Below, piece after piece: positions 20,520 through 29,657 of a stretch of 64,000 bases of DNA. Each line of letters starts with the position of its first letter. Position 1 is the stretch's first letter. Position numbers and translations under genes: made by a program. This stretch comes from Pseudomonas nitroreducens (GTDB lineage Bacteria; Pseudomonadota; Gammaproteobacteria; Pseudomonadales; Pseudomonadaceae), in the NCBI RefSeq assembly GCF_024170165.1, contig NZ_JALJXP010000009.1, forward strand, positions 224,815-288,814, given 5' to 3'. Under the pieces are notes generated by a model. It ran no database searches, was not told where the DNA came from, and saw only the letters and a list, made by a program, of their open reading frames with translations.

Positions 20520-22946
20520 TCACTGCTTGTCGGGCAGGGCGTAGGCCATCACGTAGTCGCCGCGGTCGGTGGACTGGCGTGCGCCGCCGGCGGTGATGAC
20601 GATGAACTGCTTGCCGGTCCTGGGCGACACATAGGTCATCGGGCCGCCCTGGCTGCCGACGGGCAGGCGGGCCTTCCAGATTTCCTCGCCGTTGCCGCTG
20701 TCGTAGGCGCGCAGGTAGAAGTCCTGGGTGCCGGCGATGAACACCAGGCCGCCCTGGGTGGACAGCGTGCCGCCGAGGGTCGGCAGGCCGATGGGGATCG
20801 GCAGGTGCATGCGGATGCCCAGCGGGCCGGTGTCTTCCACGGTGCCCACCGGAACCTGCCAGGCCACCTGGCGGGTCTTCATGTCGATGGCGGTGAGGGT
20901 GCCGAACGGCGGCGCCTGGCAAGGGATGCCGGCCACCGAGAGGAAGCGGTTCTTGTTCACCGCGTAGGGCGTGCCCTTGAGCGGCACGGCGCCCATGCCG
21001 GTGTTCAGCGCTTCGCCGCCGCCGGCCGCCGCGCCCTGGTTGGCCGAGGGGATCATCTGGATCCACAGGCCCAGGCGCATGTCGTTGACGAAGATGAAAC
21101 CGTGCACCGGGTCGGTGGAGAGACTGCCCCAGTTCATGCCGCCCAGGGAGCCGGGGAAGCTCAGCGACAGGTCGGTGCCCGGTGCGGTGTAGAGGCCGTC
21201 GTAGCGCATCTTCTTGAAGTCGATGCGGCACAGCAACTGGTCATAGGGCGTGGCGCCCCACATGTCCGACTCGGTGAGGGTCTGCGCACCGATCTGCGGC
21301 ATGCCGACGGATTTCGGCTGGGTCGGCGAGTAGGGCTCGTTGGGAATGTTGCTCGGCTTGACCGGTACATCCTTCACTTCGGTGAGCGGCTGGCCGGTGG
21401 CGCGGTCGAGCACGTAGATCTGCCCGGCCTTGGTGCCGATCACCACGGCCGGCACGGTCTTGCCGTCGTCCCGGGTGAAGTCGATCAGGCTCGGCTGCAT
21501 CGGCAGGTCGAAGTCCCAGAGGTCGTTGTGCACGGTCTGGTAGACCCACTTCTCGGCGCCGGTGCTGGCGTCCAGGGCGAGGATCGAGGCGCCGTAGGTG
21601 TGGTCGAGCTTGCTGCGTTCCACGCCATAGATATCGGTGGAGGAGCTGCCCATGGGCAGGAAGACGGTGTTCATCGCCGGGTCGTAGGACATCGGCGCCC
21701 AGCTGTTGGGGGTGCTGCGCACGTAGGTCCTGCCGTCCGCCGGGGCCTGCTTGTCCTCCGGGTTGCCCGGATCGAAGGCCCAGCGCATGGCTCCGGTGAT
21801 GACGTCGAAGCCGCGGATCACGCCGCCGGGCATATCGGTCTGAACGTTGTCCGCGACGCGGCCGTCGACCACCACGGTGGTACCGGCCATCAGCGGGGCG
21901 GAGGAGAGCTGGTAGTAGGAATCGGGCACGTCACCCAGGCCGGCCTTCAGATCCACCTGGCCGTTGTTGCCGAAGCCCTGGCAGAACTCGCCGGTGTCGG
22001 CGTCCACCGCGATCAGGCGCGCGTCAATGGTGTTGGTCAGCAGGCGACGCTGGCAGTTGGCACCTGCCGGCACGCTGGCGGCGATGACCTGCGAGCTGTT
22101 CGGCTGGGTCGGCTGGGCGATCTGTTGGGTGGCATCGAAATAGGCCATGCCACGGCAGCGCTGCCAGACCTTGGACTGGGCGTTGATCTCGTTCTTCCAG
22201 AGTTCCTTGCCGGTGTCCGCGTCGAGGGCGATCAGGTTGTTGTGCGGGGTGCAGATGAACACCTTGTCGCCAACCTGCAGCGGGGTGAGCTGGTCTTCCG
22301 CGCCGTTGCCGTCGCTGATCGCCACGTCGCCGGTGTGGTAGGTCCAGGCCACCTTGAGCTGGTCGACGTTGCCGCGGTTGATCTGGTCCAGCGCGGCGAA
22401 GCGGCTGCCGCCCTCGGTGTTGCCGTAGTGGGCCCAGTCCTTCTGTGCGTGCGCCGGGTCGACGGGAGTCAGGCCAGGACCCTTGCCGGTGGGCGCAACG
22501 CTGGGGTGGGCGACGAACATGTTGCCGGCGGCGATCACCACCAGCACTGCCAGCACGCCGGCGATGCCGTATGCACCGCGACCAGCTTCGCGGCCGGCGG
22601 GGCGCGCCAGCAGCGGGTAGACCAGCGCAACGACCACGCCAATCGCGCTGAACATGAACAGGCGCGAGAACAGTGGCCAGAACACCAGGCCGGTGTCGGC
22701 CACGGCCCAGACCGCGGTGGCCACCAGGAAGGCGGCGAACAGCCAGGCGCCGGCCGGCTTGCGAAGGGCGATCAGCAGGCCGGATACGGCCATGGCCAGA
22801 CCGCCGATGAGGAAGTACCAGGAACCGCCGAGGCTGACCAGGCGGATGCCGCCGGCGGCCAGGGCGAGGCCGAGGAGGGCGATGACCACGCCCAGGCCGA
22901 GGAGGATGAAAGTGCTCACGCGGGAGGCGCGCTGTACCGGTTTCAT
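20520..22946 (-). CDS. gcd: Membrane-bound PQQ-dependent glucose dehydrogenase
   Basis: Quinoprotein (808 aa) oxidising glucose to gluconate at the periplasmic face and passing electrons to ubiquinone. The N-terminus has about five hydrophobic helices (FILLGLGVVIALLGLALAAG to VLAVLVVIAAGN, residues about 10-150). The rest is the eight-bladed propeller with W motifs such as TGKELWKNEINAQ, TGAMRWAFDPGNPEDK and GTKAGQIYVLDRATGQPL. The ATG at 22946 is chosen although SD is weak; a GTG at 22961 adds five residues. Divergent from a PqqU-like receptor. Confidence 0.96.
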   Translation of the reverse strand: MKPVQRASRVSTFILLGLGVVIALLGLALAAGGIRLVSLGGSWYFLIGGLAMAVSGLLIALRKPAGAWLFAAFLVATAVWAVADTGLVFWPLFSRLFMFSAIGVVVALVYPLLARPAGREAGRGAYGIAGVLAVLVVIAAGNMFVAHPSVAPTGKGPGLTPVDPAHAQKDWAHYGNTEGGSRFAALDQINRGNVDQLKVAWTYHTGDVAISDGNGAEDQLTPLQVGDKVFICTPHNNLIALDADTGKELWKNEINAQSKVWQRCRGMAYFDATQQIAQPTQPNSSQVIAASVPAGANCQRRLLTNTIDARLIAVDADTGEFCQGFGNNGQVDLKAGLGDVPDSYYQLSSAPLMAGTTVVVDGRVADNVQTDMPGGVIRGFDVITGAMRWAFDPGNPEDKQAPADGRTYVRSTPNSWAPMSYDPAMNTVFLPMGSSSTDIYGVERSKLDHTYGASILALDASTGAEKWVYQTVHNDLWDFDLPMQPSLIDFTRDDGKTVPAVVIGTKAGQIYVLDRATGQPLTEVKDVPVKPSNIPNEPYSPTQPKSVGMPQIGAQTLTESDMWGATPYDQLLCRIDFKKMRYDGLYTAPGTDLSLSFPGSLGGMNWGSLSTDPVHGFIFVNDMRLGLWIQMIPSANQGAAAGGGEALNTGMGAVPLKGTPYAVNKNRFLSVAGIPCQAPPFGTLTAIDMKTRQVAWQVPVGTVEDTGPLGIRMHLPIPIGLPTLGGTLSTQGGLVFIAGTQDFYLRAYDSGNGEEIWKARLPVGSQGGPMTYVSPRTGKQFIVITAGGARQSTDRGDYVMAYALPDKQ

Positions 22947-22984
22947 ACAGAAGGTTCTCACTGTTGGATTCGCCGATTATACTC

Positions 22985-22996
22985 TTAGCAAGCTAA
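22985..22996. promoter_or_regulatory. Perfect palindrome in the gcd/pqqU-like intergenic region
   Basis: TTAGCAAGCTAA is a perfect 12-bp palindrome 39 bp upstream of the gcd start, in an AT-rich stretch (about 22975-23045) unlike the surrounding DNA. TTAACTAGATAG follows. Candidate regulator site; the binder is unknown. Confidence 0.3.
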
Positions 22997-23156
22997 TTAA
23001 CTAGATAGTACAAACGTCGAAGTTAAAAAACCGGATGAATGAAATAGCCTCTCGCACGCTCATTTTCCGCAACATCCCGACCGATCAACCCTCTGTGCAG
23101 AGGCTGCCGAGACTGGCAGCATCGCTGCTCGGTCCTACAGAAGAATCCTAGCCGCC

Positions 23157-25283
23157 GTGCCTGTCTCCCGCTCCGCTGTGCCCGCCCGACTCAAACTGCT
23201 GCCGCTGCTGATCTGCGGCGTCGCCCACGGCCAACTGGCCCGCGCCGCTGACTCGCAGAGCGCCGAGGAAGCGCTGGCCGCGCCCATGGTGGTGACGGGT
23301 GCCTATGCGCCGGTGTCGAGCTTCGATTTGCCGTTCTCCATCGATACCGTGCAGCAGCCGCAGCTCAGCGACGGCCAGCTCGGCGTCAATGCCTCCGAAG
23401 TGCTGCAGCGGGTGCCCGGCCTGGTGGTGCAGAACCGCCAGAACTACGCCCAGGATCTGCAGATATCCTCCCGTGGTTATGGCGCGCGCTCGGCCTTCGG
23501 CATTCGCGGGCTGAAGCTGCTCAGCGACGGCATCCCCGCCAGCACACCGGACGGCCAGGGCCAGGCGGCAACGCTGAACCTCGATGTCGCCGACCGCATC
23601 GAAGTGCTGCGCGGCCCGGCCTCGACGCTGTACGGCAGCAACAGCGGCGGGGTGATCCAGATGTTCTCCCGCGACGGCTACGGCCCGCCCAAGGTTGGCG
23701 CGGAAACCACCTTCGGCAGCGACGGCTTCAACAAGAACCACCTGTATGCCGAGGGCGGCACCGACCAGGCCGGGTTCCTGCTCGATGCTTCGCGCATGGA
23801 CACCGATGGCTACCGTGACCACAGCGCTGCGCGCCGCGACCAGACCTTCGCCAAGCTCAATTTCAAGCCCGACGAAGACAGCCGCCTGGCGCTGATCTAC
23901 AGCAGCCTGGAGCAGAACAACACGCAGGACCCGCTGGGCCAGACCTGGGATGCCTATAAGCACGACCCGCGCTCCGTGGCGCCGGCTGCCGAGCTGTACA
24001 ACACGCGCAAGAGCATCGACCACCAGCAGTTGGGCATGAACTACGAGCGCTACTTCGGTGACGCGACACTGCAGTTCAACCTCTACGCCGGCCAGCGCAG
24101 CGTAGTGCAGTACCTGTCGATCCCGCGGGGCGTGGTTTCCAACGCCCAGCGCGGTGGCGGCGTGGTGGATTTCGACCGCGAATTCCACGGCGGCACCCTG
24201 CGCTGGATCCAGCCGGTGCACGGCGTGCCGGGCGAGCTGACCGTCACCACCGGGGTGGACTACGACCGCAGCGAGGATGACCGCAAGGGCTTCCAGAACT
24301 TCAGCGGCGACCAGCTGGGCGTGAAGGGCGAGCTGCGGCGCAACGAGAACGACATCGCCACCAGCCTCGACCCTTATGTGCAGGCGCGCTGGGAGCTGGG
24401 CAACTGGACCTTCGACGCCGGCCTGCGGCACAGCACGATGAAGATGGAAGTGGATGACCACTACCTGGCCAACGGCGATTCCAGCGGCTCGAAGAAGTAC
24501 CAGCAGAACAACCCGTCGCTCTCGCTGATGTACGCCTTTACCCCCGAGCTGCACGGCTACGTCAGCGCCGGCAAGGGCTTCGAGACCCCGACCCAGGCCG
24601 AGATGGCCTACGCGCCGGGCCTGGCCGAGAGCTTCAACTTCGGCCTCGACCCGGCCACCAGCACCCAGTACGAGATCGGCCTGAAGGCCAGGGTCGCGGG
24701 TAGTACGCGGGTCAACGCGGCGATCTTCGAGATTCGCACCGATGACGAGATCGTCGTCGCCAGCTCCACCGACGGCCGCACCAGCTACCAGAATGCTGGC
24801 AGGACCCTGCGCCGGGGCTTCGAGCTGGGCGTGCAGAGCGACCTCTCCGAGCACTGGCAGGCCAACCTGGCCTACACCCGCCTGGACGCCACCTACGACG
24901 AGGACTTCGTCGAGAGCGGCAGCACCATCGAGAAGGGCAATCACCTTCCCGGCGTGCCTGGCAGCAGCCTGTTCGGCGAGCTGGTGTGGAAGCCGCAGGA
25001 CGGCATCAGCATGGGCTTCGAAGGCCAGTACCGCAGCAAGGTGTATGTCGAGGACAGCAACGAGGACAAACCGGCGCCCAGTTACGCGGTGTTCAACTGG
25101 CGCACCCGCTTCGAGCAGCACGTCGGGCCCTGGACCTTCCACCAGCTGGTGCGCCTGGACAACCTGCTGGATCGCCAGTACGTCGGCTCGGTGATAGTCG
25201 GCGACAGCAACGGGCGTTACTACGAGGCGGCGCCGGGGCGGTCGTGGTATGCGGGGGCGGGGCTGGAGTACCGCTTCGATTGA
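23157..25283 (+). CDS. TonB-dependent receptor, PqqU (YncD)-like
   Basis: 708-residue outer-membrane receptor: signal peptide, TonB-box-like APMVVTGAY, plug domain (VLQRVPGLVVQNRQNYAQDL; RIEVLRGPASTLYGSNSGGV) and a 22-strand barrel ending DRQYVGSVIVGDSNGRYYEA, then YRFD. QNRQNYAQDLQISSRGYGAR, the GIPASTPDGQGQ loop and YVGSVIVGDSNGRYYE closely match E. coli YncD, which is known as PqqU, the importer of pyrroloquinoline quinone. The divergent neighbour gcd needs PQQ, which strengthens the call. The start is a GTG; a GTG at 23178 is an alternative. No iron-type Fur box was noticed. Confidence 0.88.
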   Translation: MPVSRSAVPARLKLLPLLICGVAHGQLARAADSQSAEEALAAPMVVTGAYAPVSSFDLPFSIDTVQQPQLSDGQLGVNASEVLQRVPGLVVQNRQNYAQDLQISSRGYGARSAFGIRGLKLLSDGIPASTPDGQGQAATLNLDVADRIEVLRGPASTLYGSNSGGVIQMFSRDGYGPPKVGAETTFGSDGFNKNHLYAEGGTDQAGFLLDASRMDTDGYRDHSAARRDQTFAKLNFKPDEDSRLALIYSSLEQNNTQDPLGQTWDAYKHDPRSVAPAAELYNTRKSIDHQQLGMNYERYFGDATLQFNLYAGQRSVVQYLSIPRGVVSNAQRGGGVVDFDREFHGGTLRWIQPVHGVPGELTVTTGVDYDRSEDDRKGFQNFSGDQLGVKGELRRNENDIATSLDPYVQARWELGNWTFDAGLRHSTMKMEVDDHYLANGDSSGSKKYQQNNPSLSLMYAFTPELHGYVSAGKGFETPTQAEMAYAPGLAESFNFGLDPATSTQYEIGLKARVAGSTRVNAAIFEIRTDDEIVVASSTDGRTSYQNAGRTLRRGFELGVQSDLSEHWQANLAYTRLDATYDEDFVESGSTIEKGNHLPGVPGSSLFGELVWKPQDGISMGFEGQYRSKVYVEDSNEDKPAPSYAVFNWRTRFEQHVGPWTFHQLVRLDNLLDRQYVGSVIVGDSNGRYYEAAPGRSWYAGAGLEYRFD

Positions 25284-25305
25284 GTGGGCGTCGGCTCTGC
25301 CGACG

Positions 25306-25330
25306 GATCGCGGGCACGGCCCGCTCCTGC
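25306..25330. repeat. REP-like palindrome
   Basis: GATCGCGGGCACGGCCCGCT followed by CCTGC is an inverted copy of the GTAGGAGCGGGC-type element seen again at 31.06 kb. It lies 23 bp beyond the receptor stop. Confidence 0.6.
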
Positions 25331-25418
25331 AATGTTCCGATTGTCGTCTGCGGGGCGCCATAACGCCCCTGAATCCTCTATCCTCGCGTCCTTTGCATTT
25401 CCTTGAGACGAGTTGGTA

Positions 25419-26042
25419 ATGGGCAGATGGGCAATGGGCGCACTGTTGATGTGCGTGGCGGGCATGGCGTCGGCGGCTGACCCGCTGTTCGGCAAGTACA
25501 ACTACGGCGCGGCGCAGAAAGGCTTTGGCAAGCAGCAGGGCTTCGTCGAGTGCCTGCAGCCCATGGGTGTCACCGCGCGCTGCAAGGATGGCGTGGACTA
25601 CGCCGGCACGCGCTTCCGCCTGGCGCTGACCTTCGACAAGCAGAAACTGGTCGAAGCGGTGCTGTACAGCGAATACAGCGACGCCGCCTACCGGCGCCTG
25701 CTGCAGGAGGTGGCCAAGCGTTTCATGCTGGTGGCCATCGCCGACGACAAGAGCGTGGTCGACGTCCTGGCGCACACCCTCAACCCGAACCGCACCGAGG
25801 CCGACGCCAAGGCCATCGGTGACTTCGAGACCCATGCCCTGCGCAACGGGATGATCAGCTACCGCCTTTACGAGCAGCTCGACCAGTACATCAAGCCGGG
25901 CCTCGACGCCCGCCAGGTGCTGGCCACGGTGCCGTCGAGCATCCGCGTGGCCGAGGTCACGGTGAAACACGGCAAGTCCGATAACTGGCTGATCGTGAAG
26001 TTCTCCAAGCCGGGACTCGCCCCCAAGAAGACCCGCAACTGA
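25419..26042 (+). CDS. Hypothetical exported protein
   Basis: 207-residue protein with a signal peptide (MGRWAMGALLMCVAGMASAA) and a mature region without a family I recognise. Notable segments are FGKYNYGAAQKGFGKQQGFV, two Cys close together (FVECLQPMGVTARCKDGV) and a C-terminal basic tail (KPGLAPKKTRN). The two Cys are 11 residues apart and could form a periplasmic disulfide. The ATG at 25419 begins the signal peptide; ATG 25434 is possible. It lies between REP elements and appears monocistronic. Confidence 0.7.
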   Translation: MGRWAMGALLMCVAGMASAADPLFGKYNYGAAQKGFGKQQGFVECLQPMGVTARCKDGVDYAGTRFRLALTFDKQKLVEAVLYSEYSDAAYRRLLQEVAKRFMLVAIADDKSVVDVLAHTLNPNRTEADAKAIGDFETHALRNGMISYRLYEQLDQYIKPGLDARQVLATVPSSIRVAEVTVKHGKSDNWLIVKFSKPGLAPKKTRN

Positions 26043-26044
26043 GG

Positions 26045-26135
26045 GAAGGAGCGGACCCCGTCCGCGATTGCTACGCCGCGGGCACCTCGCCTTAGCGCGG
26101 CCTGAAGAGATCGCGGACGGAATCCGCTTCTACAG
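26045..26135. repeat. Inverted pair of REP-like palindromes
   Basis: GAAGGAGCGGACCCCGTCCG (from 26045) and its inverted counterpart GATCGCGGACGGAATCCGCT (to about 26135) face each other across about 35 bp directly after the hypothetical gene. Bases 26043-26450 contain only repeats and the promoter of the next operon. Confidence 0.7.
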
Positions 26136-26168
26136 GGAGCCCTGCACGAGGGCCAGCCCTCTCCCTAA

Positions 26169-26290
26169 CCCTCTCCCTGAAGGGAGAGGGGACCGTTCGG
26201 TGCAGGATGAAACCATGGTGTTAGCTGGCACGCTCTGCTCCCTCTCCCTTCGGAGCGGGGCGCGCAGCCAGGGCGGGGGAGAGGGAAGCC
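26169..26290. repeat. CCCTCTCCC hairpin repeat with a degenerate partner
   Basis: CCCTCTCCC-TGAA-GGGAGAGGG (26169-26190) is identical in core to the pair at 13.5 kb. A second, decayed copy (CCCTCTCCCTTCGG, then GGCGGGGGAGAGGGA) spans about 26240-26285. The arrangement mirrors the intact pair at 13.54-13.63 kb with one arm disrupted by extra GC-rich sequence. Confidence 0.65.
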
Positions 26291-26450
26291 CCAGGCACTG
26301 ATCTTCAGAAGAAGAGAGTTGTTCCTGCAAAGGCTTCGGCTTCATATCTTCGTATGAGGCCTTCCCCCGGATTGCATGGAATGGACGATTGTTCGCCACT
26401 GGCCTGACGCAGGACAGTGGCGCCACTACCGTCCAACCTGGAATCCGCAC

Positions 26451-27836
26451 ATGAAACGTTCCCTGTGGCTGGAGGAAATCGCCTCCGAGCTCACTCCGCT
26501 GCCCGCGCTGGAAGGCCCGCTCGAAGTCGACGTGGCCATCGTCGGCGGCGGCTTCGTCGGCCTCTGGACCGCGCTGCGCCTGCTCGAACTCAAGCCTGAC
26601 TGCCGTATCGCCATTATCGAGCGCGACATCTGCGGTGGCGGCGCTTCGGGGCGCAACGGCGGCTTCGTCATGTCCTGGTGGCCGAAGATCAGTTCGTTGG
26701 CCGCGCAGTGCGGCAAGGACGAGGCACTGCGCCTGGCCCGTGCCTCGGCGGCGGCCATCGGTGAGATCGAAGACTTCTGCAAGACCCATGACATCGACGC
26801 GCACTTCCGCCGTGCCGGCTGGCTGTGGACTGCCACCACCGACGCCCAACGCGGGGCCTGGAAGGGCGTGCAGCAGACCTGCGAGCGCCTCGGCGAGCCG
26901 GTGTTCCAGTCGCTCTCCGACAGCGAAGTGGCAAGCCGCGCCGGCTCTGCGAAGCATCTCGAAGGCGTGCTCGAAGCCAGCAACGCCACCGTGCAGCCGG
27001 CCCGCCTGGTGCGTGGCCTGCGCCGGGTGGCGCTGGAGAAGGGCGTGCGCATCTTCGAGAACACCCCGATGCTCAGCTTCGATCGCGGCCGGCCGGCAGT
27101 GATCCGCACCCCCGGCGGCGAACTGCGCGCGCCGAAGGTGGTAATGGCGACCAACGCCTGGGCGGCGGCGATTCCCGAACTGCGCCGCACCATCCTGCCG
27201 GTGACCAGCACCGTGGTCGCCACCGCGCCGATCCCCGAGCGCCTGGAACAGATCGGCTGGACCGGCGGCGAAGCCATCACCGACTCGCAACTGATGGTCG
27301 ACTACTACCGCACCACGCAGGATGGCCGCATCGCCTTCGGCAAGGGCACCGGGATGATCAGCTTCGCCAGTCGCATCGACGAGCGCTACGACCATAACCC
27401 GCAGCTCAGCGAAGACACCGAGCAGGACCTGCGTCGTACCTACCCGCAACTGGGCGACGTGCCGGTGACCCACAGCTGGTCCGGTCCCATCGACCGCACC
27501 TACGACAGCCTGCCGGTGTTCGGCCACCTGGAGGGCGCGCCGCACATCGTCTACGGCATCGGCTGGAGCGGCAACGGCGTCGGCCCGAGCCGCCTGGGCG
27601 GGCGCATCCTCGCCAGCCTGGCGCTGGGTATCGATGACGAATGGAGCCGCTGCGGCCTGGTTGGCCGGCAACCCAAACGCTTCCCGCTCGAACCGGTGCG
27701 CTACGTCGGCGGCCTGATGGTGCGCGGCGCGGTGCAACGCAAGGAGCAGGCCGAGGCGCAGAACCGCAAGGGCGGCTGGCTCGACCGTACCCTGGCCGGC
27801 TTCGCTCCGGCAGGGCTCGAAGACAAGGACCTCTAG
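26451..27836 (+). CDS. FAD-dependent amine oxidoreductase (DAO/PuuB-like)
   Basis: 461-residue D-amino-acid-oxidase-fold flavoprotein. The dinucleotide loop is VDVAIVGGGFVGLWTALRLL, followed by ERDICGGGASGRNGGFVMSW, the GxSGRNGG pattern of gamma-glutamylputrescine oxidase-like enzymes. The C-terminal FAD segment is YGIGWSGNGVGPSRLGG. The ATG at 26451 has GGAA 7 nt upstream; an in-frame ATG at 26376 would add 25 residues of poor quality. It is followed 11 nt later by a cupin gene, and next door are a PucR regulator and a PotD-like binding protein. Oxidation of a polyamine or related amine is likely. Confidence 0.85.
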   Translation: MKRSLWLEEIASELTPLPALEGPLEVDVAIVGGGFVGLWTALRLLELKPDCRIAIIERDICGGGASGRNGGFVMSWWPKISSLAAQCGKDEALRLARASAAAIGEIEDFCKTHDIDAHFRRAGWLWTATTDAQRGAWKGVQQTCERLGEPVFQSLSDSEVASRAGSAKHLEGVLEASNATVQPARLVRGLRRVALEKGVRIFENTPMLSFDRGRPAVIRTPGGELRAPKVVMATNAWAAAIPELRRTILPVTSTVVATAPIPERLEQIGWTGGEAITDSQLMVDYYRTTQDGRIAFGKGTGMISFASRIDERYDHNPQLSEDTEQDLRRTYPQLGDVPVTHSWSGPIDRTYDSLPVFGHLEGAPHIVYGIGWSGNGVGPSRLGGRILASLALGIDDEWSRCGLVGRQPKRFPLEPVRYVGGLMVRGAVQRKEQAEAQNRKGGWLDRTLAGFAPAGLEDKDL

Positions 27837-27847
27837 GAGAAGATCCC

Positions 27848-28192
27848 ATGCCCCAACCCATCCTGCTCACCGGCACCGCCGGCCTCGAACTGCCGGCGCT
27901 TCAGCCGGTGAAGGAATCCCTGGGTACTCCGGTCTCCCGCAGCGCGAGCCACGCCGAGGAAGGCGAGGACGGTCTGCTCACCGGCGTCTGGGAATGCACG
28001 CCCGGCCGCTGGCGGCGCCAGGTGCTGTCGCGGGAATTCAGCCACTTCATCAGCGGCCACTGCCTGTTCATCCCGGACGACGGCGAGCCGATCGAACTGC
28101 GCGCCGGCGACGCCGTGCTGTTCCCGGCGAACTGTCAGGGCACCTGGGATATCCGCGAGACGGTGCGCAAGAGCTTCGTGATCATTCCCTGA
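27848..28192 (+). CDS. Small cupin protein (DUF861/cupin_3 type)
   Basis: 114-residue single cupin domain. SREFSHFISGHCLFIPDDGE and LRAGDAVLFPANCQGTWDI form the two cupin motifs, with the GTW ending typical of the cupin_3 (ureidoglycine aminohydrolase-related) group. The metal ligands are reduced to one His and an Asp/Glu, so an ordinary dioxygenase role is doubtful. TAGGAG is placed 8 nt before the ATG. It is co-transcribed with the FAD oxidase. Its 3' end overlaps the convergent PucR gene by 11 nt. Confidence 0.8.
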   Translation: MPQPILLTGTAGLELPALQPVKESLGTPVSRSASHAEEGEDGLLTGVWECTPGRWRRQVLSREFSHFISGHCLFIPDDGEPIELRAGDAVLFPANCQGTWDIRETVRKSFVIIP

Positions 28193-29657
28193 TCCCGGCA
28201 ATGTCAGCCGAGCGCAGCGCGATCCAGAGGACGGCCACGTCCTCGGTGCAGTCCAGCGAGCGCTCGGTGATTTCCTCAATACGGCGGATGCGGTAGACCA
28301 GCGTCTGCTTGTGCACGTTGAGCAATTGCGCGGCCTTCTGCCAGGAACGGTTCTGCTCGAGGAAGACGCGCAGGGTGTGCTGCAGCTGGCCACCCTGTTG
28401 CGCGTCGTAATCCGCCAGCGCACCGAGCACCCGGCGATGTACGCGCCGCGCTTCTTCCAGGCTGGCCGGCAGCCAGGACTGCTCGCCCTGGGCATCGGCA
28501 TAGGCCACCAGCGGCCGCTGACGGTTGGCATGGGCCAGCGCCAGGCGTGCCTCGCGCAGCGCTTCCACCGCCCGCAGCGCATGGCCCAGCGGGTTGCTAT
28601 GGCCGAGGGTGCAGTCCAGCTCCGCCTGTAGCGTTTCTGCCTGTGCCGGATCGCTCAGCAGCAGGATCAACTCGTTGCCCTGGTGGCGCACCAACAGGCC
28701 CATTCCCAATCGCTGAAGACGTTGCTGCCAGTGCCTTGGCAGCTCACCGGAGGCGCGCGCCAGCACCAGGCAGGCGCCATCCACCGGGCAGTTCAGCTGC
28801 GCCAGGCGCTCCTGCGCGGCGCGCTCGGTGAGGCGTTGCTGCAGCAGATCGTCCAGCAGTTCCGAACCGAGCCGCAGCATGCGCTCATGCTCGACCTGGG
28901 CGCGCTCCAGCTCGATCCCCAGTACCGCCACGACGTGATGCAGCAGGCCGTAGTCGAGCAGCTCGCCTCCGGTGGCGAGGATCTCGCAGGTCGTCAGCGA
29001 CGGCAGCGGCATCACCAGCGCTTCCTGCTCGCCATTGCTGCAGCGGGTCACGGTGTCCGGCACCGAGCGGCGCAGGGCAAGGCTCGCCCGCCAGCTGTCG
29101 GGCAGTGGCGGCAGGCCTTCCTGCCAGGGTTGCAGGGCGGCTGAATCGAACAGGAACAGCTGCGCGCGCACGTCGCTGCACAGCCGGCGCAACAGGCCGG
29201 CGAGGCCGAGACCGCGCAGGCCGATGCGGGCGCTTTCATAGACGCGCGTGACGGCGCTGCGGCGCTCGTGCTCTTCCTGCTTGCTGGCATCGACGATGGC
29301 GCGGGTGACGGCGGAGAAGGGCACCGCGTAATCGGTCATCAGCAGCGGGAAACCCAGCTGGCAGGCTTCGTCCCGCAGGGCCTGGATATCCGCCGGGGCC
29401 TGCATGTTCTCGCCGATCATCAGCCCGGAGATGCGTGCCCCGGCCAGGCGTTGCAGGTAATCCCGCTGCGCCTGGGCCTCGCTGGGAATACCGATGCCGG
29501 TGGTCATCAGCAGGTCGCCTTCGCCCAGCCACTGGGTCGGGTCCGCCAGCTCGCACACGTGCGCCCAGCGCAGGCGCCGGCCGACGCCTTCGCTGCCGCC
29601 GAGCAGGCGGGTGCGCAGGGAGGCGTTGTCGAGGATGTCCTGAATATGGAAAGGCAT
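28182..29657 (-). CDS. PucR/CdaR family transcriptional regulator
   Basis: 491-residue regulator. The N-terminal PucR ligand-like domain (1-125) has LADPTQWLGEGDLLMTTGIG and GARISGLMIGENM. A CdaR-type GGDEF-like middle region follows, then the C-terminal HTH_30 domain with LRVFLEQNRSWQKAAQLLNV and HKQTLVYRIRRIEEITERSL. The ATG at 29657 is chosen because it starts the PucR domain. It is divergent from the binding-protein gene and convergent with the oxidase/cupin pair, so it probably controls both; the inducer would be the amine. Confidence 0.9.
   Translation of the reverse strand: MPFHIQDILDNASLRTRLLGGSEGVGRRLRWAHVCELADPTQWLGEGDLLMTTGIGIPSEAQAQRDYLQRLAGARISGLMIGENMQAPADIQALRDEACQLGFPLLMTDYAVPFSAVTRAIVDASKQEEHERRSAVTRVYESARIGLRGLGLAGLLRRLCSDVRAQLFLFDSAALQPWQEGLPPLPDSWRASLALRRSVPDTVTRCSNGEQEALVMPLPSLTTCEILATGGELLDYGLLHHVVAVLGIELERAQVEHERMLRLGSELLDDLLQQRLTERAAQERLAQLNCPVDGACLVLARASGELPRHWQQRLQRLGMGLLVRHQGNELILLLSDPAQAETLQAELDCTLGHSNPLGHALRAVEALREARLALAHANRQRPLVAYADAQGEQSWLPASLEEARRVHRRVLGALADYDAQQGGQLQHTLRVFLEQNRSWQKAAQLLNVHKQTLVYRIRRIEEITERSLDCTEDVAVLWIALRSADIAGIRE

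Noticed and set aside
23148..25970. A 940-codon open frame antisense to the TonB receptor and the hypothetical gene
   Set aside because: It crosses an intergenic REP element and two real genes without any recognisable domain.
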